Notes: generated by a model from the letters alone, not told the origin. A stretch of DNA of 64,000 bases from Macrostomum hystrix (GCA_950097015.1 CATNEN010000038.1:18114001-18178000); one strand, 5' to 3'. Shown: positions 48,738 to 60,341, counted from the first letter of the stretch. Translations and numbers: made by a program.

Positions 48738-49764
48738 GTTTTTTTAATTAATAGTCGAAGCTCTTGCTCTAAACCTTGAAATATCGGTACTCCTGCTCCT
48801 GTATTCTAACAGCCAATTCTTGAATTATTTTTTACGTTAAAGTGCGATTTTATTGCAGTTTTTTTCTGAGGCTTAATAATTGTTTTAACTGCCTAATAGT
48901 GCTAACTCTTCTTTAAGCATTGCAAAATTTATAAGCATGAAAACTTCATATAGTACTTTACACTCTATTTATTCTCTTAGCTTTAGCCCCTTTGACTCGT
49001 AAATACACATCAAACCACAAATTTACAGAAAAAAATAACTACTTCTTATGGTCTTTGTAAATGTTTTAAGAACAACCAGCAGCAGTCAATAAGATGCCGT
49101 TCGGTTACTTTTGCTGAATGTCTCGACGGTCGCCGCCGATGTTCAAGACGGTGAAAAGAGGACCATAGGGACTGCAATGCTCAGAACAAAGGTCCCCACG
49201 AAAGGTCCCGGCGACTGTTTGACATAGTTTTTGAATGGCCTCATTACTTATTCATTGACCCCTAAATAAATATTTCTATCTATCTAGACTATTTAACGAC
49301 CACCCAACGGCTGTCCCAAAAACGGGACACGTTAGCATTCCGTTGACGCCTAGAAACTTAGAGAGGATGTCTATGGTTCCGCACAGATCCACGCTACACA
49401 CCCGTTGCCGACGGCTGTGTCCCGAAAACTGAAATATAACATATCAGACATCTCAGAAATATAACATATATGGTAGTCTTTTTATCGGAGAAAACATTTG
49501 TTTATTACTCGTAGATAATCTGAATGAAGAGTAGGCGATACATTTTTTGAACTTTTAACGAAGCATTTAGTAAAATATAATGACGTGTGGGATGTTAGGC
49601 GGTAAATTAAAAAACATTAGGTGATGAAAAAACCAGACCAAAATAATCAAATAATCAAAATAATAATGTAGAGCTGACTGGATTAGGGAAGAAACTTTGT
49701 GATTGGGATTGGCTAAAGGAGAGTTAGTTCTGCGGGGGGAGTGGGAGCAAAGATATGAGTAGTA
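48738..49764. other. Intergenic DNA, no gene seen
   Basis: AT-rich; a short higher-GC patch at 49080-49260 followed by AAATAAATATTTCTATCTATCT looks like the 3' end of an old retroelement, but no coding motif supports that. Confidence 0.4.
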
Positions 49765-50060
49765 TGGGTTAGCAGAACCCTGCCGAACAGTGGAGAGATA
49801 GGAGCGCTCGCGGGTGGCGGGGCTCGCTGGAGGTTGACTGAGTGTGGGGCGTTGTCCGCACGTGGGGTGGTGGGGCCGCGGAAGGCTAGCAGAACCCTGC
49901 CGAACAGTGGAGCGAGCGAGCCAAGGGGGGTTCACCGAGGTTGGGGTGCTGGCCGCACGTGGGGTGGTGGGGGCCGGGGGAAGGATTGTAGAACCCTGCA
50001 GAAGCGCCCGGGATAGGAGCGCCCGGGTGGCGGGGCTCACAGAGCTGGATTGGGGTTGGG
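49765..50060 (+). repeat. GC-rich imperfect tandem repeat, about 105-bp unit, 3 copies
   Basis: Each copy begins near AGAACCCTGCCGAACAGTGG and contains CCGCACGTGGGGTGGTGGGG; the third is partial. Much richer in GC than the flanks. Short frames open on both strands but no family is seen. Confidence 0.75.
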
Positions 50061-50577
50061 TTGGTTGCGTTCACATTTTTACACTGGGACTGGCTAACAC
50101 CGCAGTTATAGGAGGAGAGGGCAGCCTATCACAATTGTTGGTGTTGGGTGCTTTGGGGCGGTGTGGTGGAACTCTGCCGATCTCAGCATAAATGGAGCAG
50201 GCTGGAAGTGGGAATTATGAATAACTTAAATCAGTGGTCAATTTACGCTCGTATTTAATACTGGTATGCTGAACAGTGGTCAGCATTGAAGCTTTTCCAG
50301 CAAAGAAAGAAGCTTTCTTTGGTTTCGTTCTTGTAGAATTCCAGCCTGAAACACTTACTGTGTCGTTTTATGTTTGAGCACTAGAAGATTGCGTGCACTC
50401 AATAATATTAAAGGTACAGTATTAAGCGCACTATGGTGATCCCTGTGTAGATATTGGAGCACTGACAAATCGAGAGCGCTCATTTCGAGGATCTGTCTAT
50501 ACGGCAACAGCAATGCTTGAACACCCACCCCCTCCGCCTTGATGGTATAAAATAGGAGAGTTTTTGATTTTGAGTTT
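50061..50577. other. Spacer upstream of the Polinton-like remnant
   Basis: No feature recognised; the left terminus of the element was not found here. Confidence 0.4.
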
Positions 50578-51347
50578 ATGACGTCGAGTAGATTGATTTT
50601 CAAACTTAAATTGTTTCGAGCATTAAGTAAAAAATATCGAATAATGGAGCTCTGTGATGGCTTCAAAATTCAAGTTCAAGAATACGAAGGAAATCGCTTC
50701 ATTGCTATCCGGCGCTTCTTCTCGACTGAAGGCGAGCTCAAGGCGGGCATCCCAGGCTTCAACCTCAAGGCCTACCAGTGGGATAAGCTGAAGCAGCTGA
50801 GACGCCAACTCGTGCACTCTGATCTCAACAGGAACAACGTCAGCATCAAGCTCGGGTTTGACAAACTTGCTGTGGTCAACAGAGGCACGATCTGGCTCAA
50901 GCGGCTGCCGGAGGATTGCGCTGAAGAATTTCTGAGGCGAAACTCAGTGGCTCTGACACCCCGCCTGTGGAGTGAGCTGTGGAAAAGGCCGATAAGATTG
51001 ACGAGGAATTGCAAGCTGAGTCACCAGAGAGCGAGTATGAGCTGGATGAAGCAAACACCGAATTCAGCATTGAGCATCAAGAGGCTTTGCAGTCTGGAGA
51101 TGAGCAGACGCTCCGAATCGCTCAGTCAAGCAGCGGCACCAGCGAACCCGCGGCGTCTTCAGTCGGCAACATACCACAGCAGGACAGCGACCTGTCCCAT
51201 GATCCGCTCTGGTACAAGTTTCGTGCTGCTTCAGGGCTTAGCAGCGGTGGAAGTCAGAAACGAAAGCTTCCATGGCCCTTGCGCAGGAGCGACACGATCA
51301 AGCTGCCCAAGCTGACCTATGATGATGATGATGTCGGTGCTGAATGA
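50578..51347 (+). pseudogene. PC4/Sub1-like single-strand DNA-binding ORF, frameshifted
   Basis: The first frame (likely start ATG at 50644) has a PC4-like core: FIAIRRFFSTEGELKAGIPG then FNLKAYQWDKLKQLRRQL, the beta-strand and helix pattern of transcriptional coactivator p15. Near 50970 the meaningful frame shifts: 50979-51347 in another frame gives an acidic, Ser/Glu-rich tail (YELDEANTEF...TYDDDDVGAE), while the first frame turns into basic, random-looking sequence. So one base was lost or gained. It sits about 130 bp upstream of the integrase, same strand, and probably belongs to the same mobile element. PC4 similarity is from memory of the fold pattern. Confidence 0.6.
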
Positions 51348-51480
51348 ACTGCTGCTTATTTAACTTTCTAAGGACTTAGTTAGCATTCATTGCTATCCAA
51401 TTTGCTTTTAATCATCCTTGATTACTGTCGTAGAAGAAAAGTAATGAAAAATACACAAAAAACGAGTGCAGCAATAACTA

Positions 51481-52619
51481 TTGCTACCGCAGCATGATTT
51501 TCTGTTAAACTTAAGAAAATGCTGTTTGCTTTTTCTAGTGAGAGCAGGAGAGAATGGAAAGTATTTTTTTAATCCTGAAAATCCAGCCAGTTTCTCTTGT
51601 TGCAACAAATTTCTTAATGAACTTCGTAGGCAGGGAATGCGCGTGAAAGAGAAGGATGTGAGAAAGTGGCTTAGCAATCAGGTAGTCTACACGCTCCATA
51701 AGGCAGCAAGAAGAAGTTATCCACGGGCACCAATAATAGCTCGAAGCATTGATGATCAATGGGAGCTTGATCTGGTGGAGATGATCCCTTTCTTTAAATA
51801 TAACAAAGGCTACAAATATATTCTAACGTGCATTGATGTCCTATCCAAATGCGCATGGGCCCGAGCATTGAAAAACAAATCGGCTGTGGAAGTCAACTCA
51901 GACTTTGAGAGCACATTGCGAAGCTCAAAGCGGCAGCCCCGCACAGTTCGCACTGACCAGGGAAAGGAGTTCCTGAACTCATCCTTTCGCAAGTGCTGCA
52001 TGGACAGGGGTATTTTGGCTTTTCCTACCAACAGCGAACAGAAGGCGGCTGTCATTGAGCGATGGAACCGGACCTTAAAGAATAAGATGTGCTACTTCAC
52101 ATACAGAAGCACTTTGCATTGGGTTGATGTACTATACCCAAGCTAGTGAAGTCCTACAACAATACCTACCACAGAAGCATTCGAATGTCCCCTCTAAAAG
52201 TGTGTAAAGAGAATCAATCTGAGGTTTGGATGAACCTTTATGATGGAAAAGCGATCGAGACTATAGTGAAGTTAAAGAAGTCAAAGTTTGCCGAGAAGCA
52301 ATCTGTGCGAATTTCCAATGCGCCCTGGTTGTTCAGGAAAGGATATAAAGCCAACTGGAGTGAAGAGGTGTACACCGTGGTGTCCAGAGCTCCGAAACAT
52401 TTTCCCTTCATGTACAAGATTCGGGACATGAAGGGTGAAGATATCAGAGGTCTATTTCATGAGCACGAGTTGCAGGCTGTGCCTGACTCACAGCGGTTGT
52501 ATGTTATAGAGAAAATACTCAAGACAGAGAAGCGCAAGGGAAAGATCCGGTACTTGGTAAAATGGGCCGGCTACGATTCAACTGGCTGGGTGGATGAGAA
52601 AGACTTAAGAAAAGTATGA
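51481..52619 (+). pseudogene. Polinton/Maverick-type integrase with chromodomain, one frameshift
   Basis: Retroviral-type (rve) integrase of the Polinton/Maverick (adintovirus-like) class. Seen: YTLHKAARRSYPR linker, WELDLVEM (first catalytic Asp), RTDQGKEF (second Asp), IERWNRTLKNKM (Glu, about 34 residues on), NNTYHRSIRMSP, and a C-terminal chromodomain (YVIEKILKTEKRKGKIRYLV then KWAGYDSTGW). The frame breaks near 52130-52146, between the catalytic core and the C-terminal part, so the copy is inactive unless the break is a sequencing error. Catalytic residues are otherwise intact, which suggests a fairly young insertion. Confidence 0.9.
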
Positions 52620-52655
52620 CTTACACGAAAAATTATTGTATATTACAAATATGCG

Positions 52656-53020
52656 AACAACAACAACAACAACAAAGAACTGCTCCCGCCAGCCACGCAG
52701 TGGCCAGAGAGGGGGAGAGCAGTCAGAGAGCGCGTTTCTGGGCCAACGATCTCAAAAAGTCACACCCGCTAGCTTGGTCCGGGGCGCCAGCATCACTCAG
52801 AAGCCGTTCAGGAAATCTCGCCGTTCGCCCTTGGCCTCGCCTGCGCGGTCCCTGCAGCTTGAGCAGCAGCACGTCGTGTAGTGGCTCAGGGCAGCGGGCC
52901 TCCGACCGGATGACGTGGCCAGCCAGTCGAAGTCGCCGCCCGCGCAGCAGGTCAGAAGGCCGCGTCAGGCGCGCCCTAGCGTAGAGCGCGGCAGTGGTCT
53001 CACTGCCTGTGAACTCGGCT
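52656..53020 (-). mobile_element. LINE 3' fragment, same family as 5969-6671, with (TTG)n tail
   Basis: On the minus strand: TTAALYARARLTRPSDLL, LRLAGHVIRSE, GPRRRGQGRTAR, then SDAGAPDQASGCDF and a stop, followed by a (TTG)n tail seen as (AAC)n at 52656-52675. It matches the first copy protein by protein (for example AALYRRAGLTRPSELL). It is inserted between the integrase and capsid-like remnants, antisense to them. Confidence 0.8.
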
Positions 53021-53940
53021 CAAAATAAAAAAAGAAAATCAAGGAAGCAGACCAAAGCATGCGACAGAAACAAGCTTAAGAAATGAAGGACTAAAGCAAA
53101 GAAGAAGGTGAACAAGAAAAAGCGGAAACTAAGCAGAAAAACAGTGAAACGAGTTCTGGACTCTCTGTCGTAGAAATGGCTTACGGATTCAACCCGAGGC
53201 TGGACCCCCGTGCTGCAGACTGCCATTTAAAAAGCATCCTATGTTGACATTCACCCCGTGAACTCCATTGCTGCCAACTCTCCCATTGAGTTCGACTGCC
53301 ACCCATCAGCTGATGAGTACACAGATCTGCTGAACTCCTTTCTGTATGTTCGCTGTCGCCTAGTCCGACTAGGATCAGGAAGCCTGATGAGGGAGGATGT
53401 TCAAGATTCTGATGGAGTTTTTACAGAGCGCAGGGACAGCGATGTGCACCCAGAAAATGCTGTCCTGTCCACGGCCTTCTCCGATGTGATCGTGAGCATC
53501 AACCAGCGAGTCGTGTCTGGGGGAGACCTATCCCTACCACGCGCACTTCAAAGCCCCCATGAGTTCATCCGATGCCCAGCAGCTGAAGTTCTTCCCTGCT
53601 GGATTCCTGGAGCCTGGCTCTGCCGCTGTCCGTCTGCCGCTCTGCCGCACACGGAGAACCACAGGGAATCCCACTGGATGGAGTATGCGGGGCCGCTGCT
53701 CAGCGACATCTTCCAGTGCCCAGTGTTTCTGCTAAATAACCTGCATCTGCACATCAAGCTCGTGTCCAGCGATGGTGCATTTGCCATCAGAGCTCCGGCT
53801 GCAAACAACACGGCCTTCCGCATGGAAATGTCGCACTGCATTCTGCATCTTCGCCGAGTCAAAGTGGTGCACCCACATAAGCCTGGCCCATGAACAGGGA
53901 TTGACCAACCAGAATGCCCAGTAATAGGAAATTCTATTGA
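53021..53940 (+). pseudogene. Polinton/adintovirus-like major capsid (double jelly-roll) remnant
   Basis: A Lys/Arg-rich stretch (53030-53160) precedes a frame starting near 53240 with DIHPVNSIAANSPIEF, then DEYTDLLNSFLYVRCRLVRL and AFSDVIVSINQRVVSGG. This is the conserved N-terminal pattern of the capsid-like protein encoded beside integrases in metazoan Polintons. The frame changes near 53523 and again near 53650, ending with SDIFQCPVFLLNNLHLHIKL and FRMEMSHCILHLRRVKVVHP. At least two frameshifts, so a pseudogene. No polymerase B, packaging ATPase or protease gene was found nearby. Confidence 0.7.
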
Positions 53941-54107
53941 TCTGTTCAATTCCTTGGGCTGGGATTCAGATGTGCTGAAGATAATTTATGATATTATTAA
54001 AAGGGTTTATAATTCTCTATTTGGTCTGCGTTGCAATTTAAACCGAATTCAGAGCTGCGCCTCTGCTAAATGCGGTCTGTTCTGCCTCTATTCTGTGTTC
54101 CAAGGTA

Positions 54108-55683
54108 GTTAGGTGGGGAGTTGGGTGTCTAGATGGGCAGTTATGTGGTTAGGTGGGGAGTTGGGTGGCTAGGTGGGGAGTTGGGTGGCTAGGTGGGCAG
54201 TTGGGTGTCTAGATGGGGAGTTGAGTGGCTAGGTGGGGAGTTGGGTGGCTAGGTGGGGAGTTGAGTGGCTAGGTGGGCAGTTGGGTGGCTAGGTGGGGAG
54301 TTGGGTGTCTAGATGGGCAGTTGGGTGGCTAGGTGGGGAGTTGGGTGGCTAGGTGGGGAGTTGGGTGTCTAGATGGGGAGTTGAGTGGCTAGGTGGGGAG
54401 TTGGGTGGCTAGGTGGGGAGTTGAGTGGCTAGGTGGGGAGTTGGGTGGCTAGGTGGGGAGTTGGGTGTCTAGATGGGGAGTTGGGTGGCTAGGTGGGGAG
54501 TTGGGTGTCTAGATGGGGAGTTGAGTGGCTAGGTGGGGAGTTGGGTGGCTAGGTGGGGAGTTGGGTGTCTAGATGGGGAGTTGAGTGGCTAGGTGGGGAG
54601 TTGGGTGTCTAGATGGGGAGTTGGGTGGCTAGGTGGGGAGTTGGGTGGCTAGGTGGGCAGTTGGGTGGCTAGGTGAGGAGTTGGGTGTCTAGATGGGCAG
54701 TTGGGTGGCTAGGTGGGCAGTTGGGTGGTTAGGTGGGGAGTTGGGTGTCTAGATGGGCAGTTATGTGGTTAGGTGGGGAGTTGGGTGGCAAGGTGGGCAG
54801 TTGGGTGGTTAGGTGGGGAGTTAGGTGTCTAGATGGGCAGTTATGTGGTTAGGTGGGGAGTTGGGTGGCAAGGTGGGCAGTTGGGTGTCTAGATGGGCAG
54901 TTGGGTGTCTAGATGGGGAGTTGGGTGGCTAGGTGGGGAGTTGGGTGTCTAGATGGGGAGTTGGGTGGCAAGGTGGGCAGTTGGGTGTCTAGATGGGCAG
55001 TTGGGTGTCTAGATGGGGAGTTGGGTGGCAAGGTGGGCAGTTGGGTGTCTAGATGGGCAGTTGGGTGTCTAGATGGGGAGTTGGGTGGCAAGGTGGGCAG
55101 TTGGGTGTCTAGATGGGCAGTTGGGTGTCTAGATGGGGAGTTGGGTGGCAAGGTGGGCAGTTGGGTGTCTAGATGGGCAGTTGGGTGTCTAGATGGGGAG
55201 TTGGGTGGCTAGGTGGGGAGTTGGGTGTCTAGATGGGCAGTTGGGTGGCTAGGTGGGGAGTTGGGTGTCTAGATGGGCAGTTGGGTGGCTAGGTGGGGAG
55301 TTGGGTGTCTAGATGGGCAGTTGGGTGTCTAGATGGGCAGTTGGGTGGCTAGGTGGGGAGTTGGGTGTCTAGATGGGGAGTTGGGTGTCTAGATGGGCAG
55401 TTATGTGGTTAGGTGGGGAGTTGGGTGGCAAGGTGGGCAGTTGGGTCGCAAGGTGGGCAGTTGGGTGGCAAGGTGGGCAGTTGGGTGGCAAGGTGGGCAG
55501 TTGGGTGGCAAGGTGGGCAGTTGGGTGGCAAGGTGGGCAGTTGGGTGGCTAGGTGGGGAGTTGGGTGTCTAGATGGGCAGTTGGGTGGCTAGGTGGGGAG
55601 TTGGGTGTCTAGATGGGCAGTTGGGTGGCTAGGTGGGGAGTTGGGTGTCTAGATGGGCAGTTGGGTGGCTAGGTGGGGAGTTG
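54108..55683 (+). repeat. 20-bp minisatellite, about 79 copies, with 40-60 bp higher-order units
   Basis: Units alternate GAGTTGGGTGGCTAGGTGGG and CAGTTGGGTGTCTAGATGGG. A 60-bp three-unit block repeats almost exactly from 54960 to 55200. All units carry the G-rich strand on plus. Confidence 0.97.
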
Positions 55684-55744
55684 GCTAGATGTTTGCTAGT
55701 TTTATTTTTTGGGATAATCATTTCTGTTCACAAAATGATTCCAG

Positions 55745-56143
55745 GGCTGTCTATTGTCGCACCAGTCTGCTACTGAGGTGGCAGAAGATGAGTGGTGCCC
55801 CTTGCAAGAGACAATGACTTCTACGCAATCTGCAATGGGCCAGGCTGCTTTTGGGGGCACACTTCATGGTGCGAGGGGCCAGTTGTGCCAGCTCCAGCGC
55901 CAGCTCCTTCGTGTTCTACCTCCGCGCCGCCCAAGCCCGGTTTCGACTGCCAACGCTGCGCAGAGCGGACCGTTTCTGCAAAATACCGTTGGTCAGTTCG
56001 TTTGGCTGCCAACGTGCCGCAACTGGCAAAGTTCCAAGCCTAGCCACGCTGGCCAAGTCTGGTGGCTTGCAGAAGCGGACCACTGCCACTGCACTTATGC
56101 AGTCGTGGTGTGCGGAAGGTCTTGGTCACCGACCTATGAATGA
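55745..56143 (+). pseudogene. Possible RPA-like zinc-ribbon/OB fragment
   Basis: In one frame (55792-56043) CNGPGCFWGHTSWC is followed by FDCQRCAERTVSAKYRWSVR, whose spacing recalls the C-terminal zinc ribbon and OB fold of replication protein A large subunits, also carried by some transposons. A splice-like acceptor (ATTCCAG) precedes it at about 55744. The frame stops at 56043 and three overlapping frames are open, so the call is weak. It might be a further part of the Polinton-like remnant. Confidence 0.25.
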
Positions 56144-56780
56144 GTGACCCCTGAACGAAAAAACGGCCCTTCTCCGGGCCACCAAATTCGTGATTCTTGC
56201 GTTTAAGTCAACTCTTTTAACTCCGCCATTGCCGGTCCCGAGCCCGTATGAAAAAGGAGGAGGGAAATAAAATATACACATGCTCACGTTCGTGTCACTG
56301 TTTTTCTGTTTTCATTTTGCTAAAACTGTCTTGCCATTTTCCACTAAAAATGTTTCATGATGCTTCTTGTCTTTCTCATTTTCCGCATTACGTTCTAAAT
56401 TACGTTGTAAACTAACGAACGTAGTCAACTAAAAAGTCGCGACGTAAAAAGTCAACGTCAAAAGTCAAAGGCTTCAACTAAAATGCCGCCGGGAAGCCTG
56501 GCTCTGGGCCGTGACCCGGCCGGAGCAGGGCTGCGTCTGCTTTAAGCTGTCGGCTGACGCTGCCGCGCCAGCACCTGGGAAGCCTAGGAAGGCAACAATC
56601 GTGCAAAGGCAGCTCCAAAGCACGCTTACAAACACCCTATAGAGCAGTGTCAGACACGCTGGCAGCCACACTACAGTGTCTGTAAGTAAAGCCAGGTGCT
56701 TCCGCAACTTACAACTAATCATAACGACTAAAGAGAATTTAGTGGTTTCAGTGAAGACAGTTAGTTTTGCATACGATAGC
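56144..56780. other. Spacer before the foldback-like element
   Basis: A GC-rich patch at 56470-56640 lies just left of the element end. No gene recognised. Confidence 0.4.
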
Positions 56781-56803
56781 AAGCGCCATGCTTTTCCATA
56801 CAG

Positions 56804-57868
56804 CATGGCACTGTAATCAGCAACAGCATGGCACTGTAATCAGAAACAGCATGGCACTGTAATCAGAAACAGCATGGCACTGTAATCAGAAACAGCATGG
56901 CACTGTAATCAGAAACAGCATGGCACTGTAATCAGCAACAGCATGGCACTGTAATCAGCAACAGCATGGCACTGTAATCAGAAACAGCATGGCACTGTAA
57001 TCGGAAACAGCATGGCACTGTAATCAGAAACAGCATGGCACTGTAATCGGAAACAGCATGGCACTGTAATCAGAAACAGCATGGCACTGTAATCAGAAAC
57101 AGTATGGCACTGTAATCAGAAACAGCATGGCACTGTAATCGGAAACAGCATGGCACTGTAATCAGCAACAGCATGGCACTGTAATCGGAAACAGCATGGC
57201 ACTGTAATCGGAAACAGCATGGCACTGTAATCAGAAACAGCATGGCACTGTAATCGGAAACAGCATGGCACTGTAATCGGAAACAGCATGGCACTGTAAT
57301 CGGAAACAGCATGGCACTGTAATCGGAAACAGCATGGCACTGTAATCGGAAACAGCATGGCACTGTAATCAGAAACAGCATGGCACTGTAATCGGAAACA
57401 GCATGGCACTGTAATCGGAAACAGCATGGCACTGTAATCGGAAACAGCATGGCACTGTAATCAGAAACAGTATGGCACTGTAATCAGAAACAGCATGGCA
57501 CTGTAATCGGAAACAGCATGGCACTGTAATCAGCAACAGCATGGCACTGTAATCGGAAACAGCATGGCACTGTAATCGGAAACAGCATGGCACTGTAATC
57601 AGAAACAGCATGGCACTGTAATCGGAAACAGCATGGCACTGTAATCGGAAACAGCATGGCACTGTAATCGGAAACAGCATGGCACTGTAATCGGAAACAG
57701 CATGGCACTGTAATCGGAAACAGCATGGCACTGTAATCAGAAACAGCATGGCACTGTAATCGGAAACAGCATGGCACTGTAATCGGAAACAGCATGGCAC
57801 TGTAATCGGAAACAGCATGGCACTGTAATCGGAAACAGCATGGCACTGTAATCAGAAACAGCATGGCG
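56804..57868 (+). repeat. 23-bp minisatellite, about 46 copies, in the left foldback arm
   Basis: Unit CAGCATGGCACTGTAATCAG plus AAA, with CGG and CAGC variants. The marker variant CAGTATGG occurs at about 57100 and again 368 bp later, with the same neighbours: a 16-unit block was duplicated. Confidence 0.97.
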
Positions 57869-57918
57869 AAGACTGTTCCTATAAAAATCATGCTATTCTA
57901 TATAGCATGGCGCCTGGC

Positions 57919-58936
57919 TAGAGATGCCAAAAACCGGCCCTTTTTGAGAACCGGTTAACCGGTTTGAAAACCGCCTTTTATAAGAAAACCGGTCTTTAAA
58001 AACCGGTTTGTGTGCCAAGTTTTTAAAAAGCACTAAATAAGCATAGAAGATAGAACTTATATACAATCGTGAATTTGTTAAAGGTGTGTGTGCCGATTAA
58101 TAATAATAAAAGTTTCTTGGAATTATTAATTTTAAATTTGTTATAGTTAGGTTTCGCGGAAATTGAATATCGTGCCAATTCAAATTTTCCGTGGACTTTC
58201 TTCGGAATCGTTCCGTAGCCAATGCGAACTAAATGCGAACTAAAATAAAGACCCAATGCGAACTTAATATAAATTGAGATTTAGTTAGGATCAGTTCGTA
58301 ACTAATTCGTGAACTCTTAATTTTGCTGAATAATAACTTTAAACTTAGTGATGCACTGGTAGCAATGATTGATTAATTTGATGATTTTGGCCAAGGCAAA
58401 CTGGTCACAGTCTCGAAATGGCGGTACCCTGGGATGGTTAGATTAGAAACGGCGAACCCTTGATGTTTTTAGGTTTAGACTTAGATAGTTTTAGATTAGG
58501 CCCCAATTTAGATTTATACTTCAAGTTCAACTTAGATTTAACTTCAAGCTTAATTTTAAGTTTAATGTTCAATTTGAAAGGACTTAGTAGCGCTGCCACC
58601 ACGAAGCAAATTTAATTAACAAAACAACAATTACCATACTGACACTGAGTACTACTGAGTCCTGCGGACTCCGAGGTTTTTCATATTCTTTTCAGGAATT
58701 CAGACTCTACAACTACGAATTACGATTATGAAGTTACAAAGTAACGATTTAGAAAAATTTTGTTATTAGTTATTTTTTCTCCAAAGTGCAAAAATTGTGA
58801 CTCTGTGAGACATAATAAAAATAAAAAACCCATTAAAAACCGCCAAAAAACCGGACAAAAAAACGGTTTTTTTGAACCGGTTTTCCTGCTAAAAACCGGT
58901 TTTTTAAACCGGTTTTAAAACCGGTTGGCATCCCTA
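57919..58936. mobile_element. Non-autonomous hAT-type element, 1018 bp, 8-bp target duplication
   Basis: Left end TAGAGATGCC, right end GGCATCCCTA (inverted with one mismatch). Exact 8-bp duplication CGCCTGGC at 57911-57918 and 58937-58944. Subterminal regions are packed with AACCGGTT motifs on both sides. The interior is AT-rich with no transposase frame. The 8-bp duplication and terminal TAG[A/G]G-type ends point to hAT. It splits the palindromic left arm of the foldback element. Confidence 0.9.
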
Positions 58937-59659
58937 CGCCTGGCTATGTTAGAACCTGGAGCAGATTTACCTGCCCGTCACAAAGTGTTATCGACGTACC
59001 AGTGGCCTTCTGGGACCAAAATCTATCCGGTAAAAATAGTTTCAAAATTGTAAGAAAGAAGTTTTTTTATGCATTATCTATAATTTACATGGAAGCTTTT
59101 CACGAGAACATATATTTACAATTAGGATTTTTAAAAATTGTGACAGAAAAACTATGAACTGTTACAAAGCATAAAGCACAAAGCAATGCAGACAAATGAA
59201 AACAATAGTGTGTAATAACATCATAGAACATCATAGGACAGCACATAGAACACCCGGCTGCGGGATGAAAGATGGGTTTTAGTTTTCATTTAGTTTGTTA
59301 GCTCGGGTATCAATTATCAAATGTGTCTGTGATGTTATTCAATGTTATTCAATGCGTTCACTCTGCACCACTTTGAATCATGGCTAACATCGATTGTTTA
59401 CGTCAGTCGGTTCTTAGTGCAAGCTGAGTTGTTTACCAGTGTCACGCGTGGCTTGCGTGCTGGTTGAGGTGGCTGGCCCGCGGGGCCCAGCCGTGCCCTA
59501 AGCCCTAGGGTCAAATAGAACAGAGCGATAATATAAGGAGCAGCAAATACCAACTGGCACGAAAAAGTTGTAAATCATTTCTTGGCCAGCCTTCGGTCTT
59601 ATGTCATGCAGTGTTAATAAATATTCAAATGAAAATAAAAATCAAAAGCTACTACTCAC

Positions 59660-60190
59660 ATATGGATCCAGGCCCGCAGCTATCCGGCGAGCTGCTTTGT
59701 CTCGCCGCATAGCTGCGGCCATCGCCTCCTCCTGCCGCTACCGCACTCGCTGCCTCACTGCACTCTCTTTAGTGCCTTTTCCAACTCCGCGGCTGCGGAG
59801 GCCAAGACGAATGCATGGAACGACGCGGGGAATAAATGAAAGTTGTTGCTCGACATCTTGCTGCTTCTGCTTCTGCTGATGCTGATGCTGCTGCTGGCTG
59901 GTGCCGGCCGGTACAGCTGCACTGAGCTGAGGATGGAGCATGGAAAAAAAGCAATTAGACTATAATTTCTATGCTAAAGTCTACTCGAATATATTTGCAG
60001 AGGCTAACTAATTCTATCCAGCTGTACAATTGAATATTTATCTCACCTCGAAGTGGGCACAGGCGGACGGGGGCTGTCTGCTGGCTGATGCTGCTACAGC
60101 TGCTGCTTCTGCTTCTGTTGATGCTGTCTGTTGCTTCTGCTTCTGCTGATTCTGCTGATGCTGCTACTGAGCTGCCTGTTGCGCTGCAAA
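59660..60190 (-). pseudogene. Possible exons inside the foldback-like element
   Basis: Minus strand: a Gln/Ala/Ser-rich segment (about 60190-60047) ends ACAHFE at a good donor GAG|GTGAGA. A second segment, 59926-59660, lies between acceptor CCATCCTCAG and donor TAT|GTGAGT and is exactly 89 codons: SQQQHQHQQKQKQQDVEQQ, then VVPCIRLGLRSRGVGKG and AMAAAMRRDKAARRIAAGLD. One in-frame TAG interrupts the second segment and another stop the first. Looks like captured or decayed exons; origin not recognised. Confidence 0.35.
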
Positions 60191-60341
60191 TAAGCTAGAG
60201 AAAGGCTCTGTATTTAAAATAGACAGGGCAGGTGAATCTGCTCCAGGTTGTAACATAGACAGGCGCCATTCTATATAGCATAGCATGGTTCTTATAGAAA
60301 CATTCTCCGCCATGCTGTTTCTGATTACAGTGCCATGCTGT

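Noticed and set aside
57070-57891. Long minus-strand frames with AVSDYSAMLFLITVPCC-like repeats
   Set aside because: Three 23-bp units make 69 bp and keep frames open; pure satellite.
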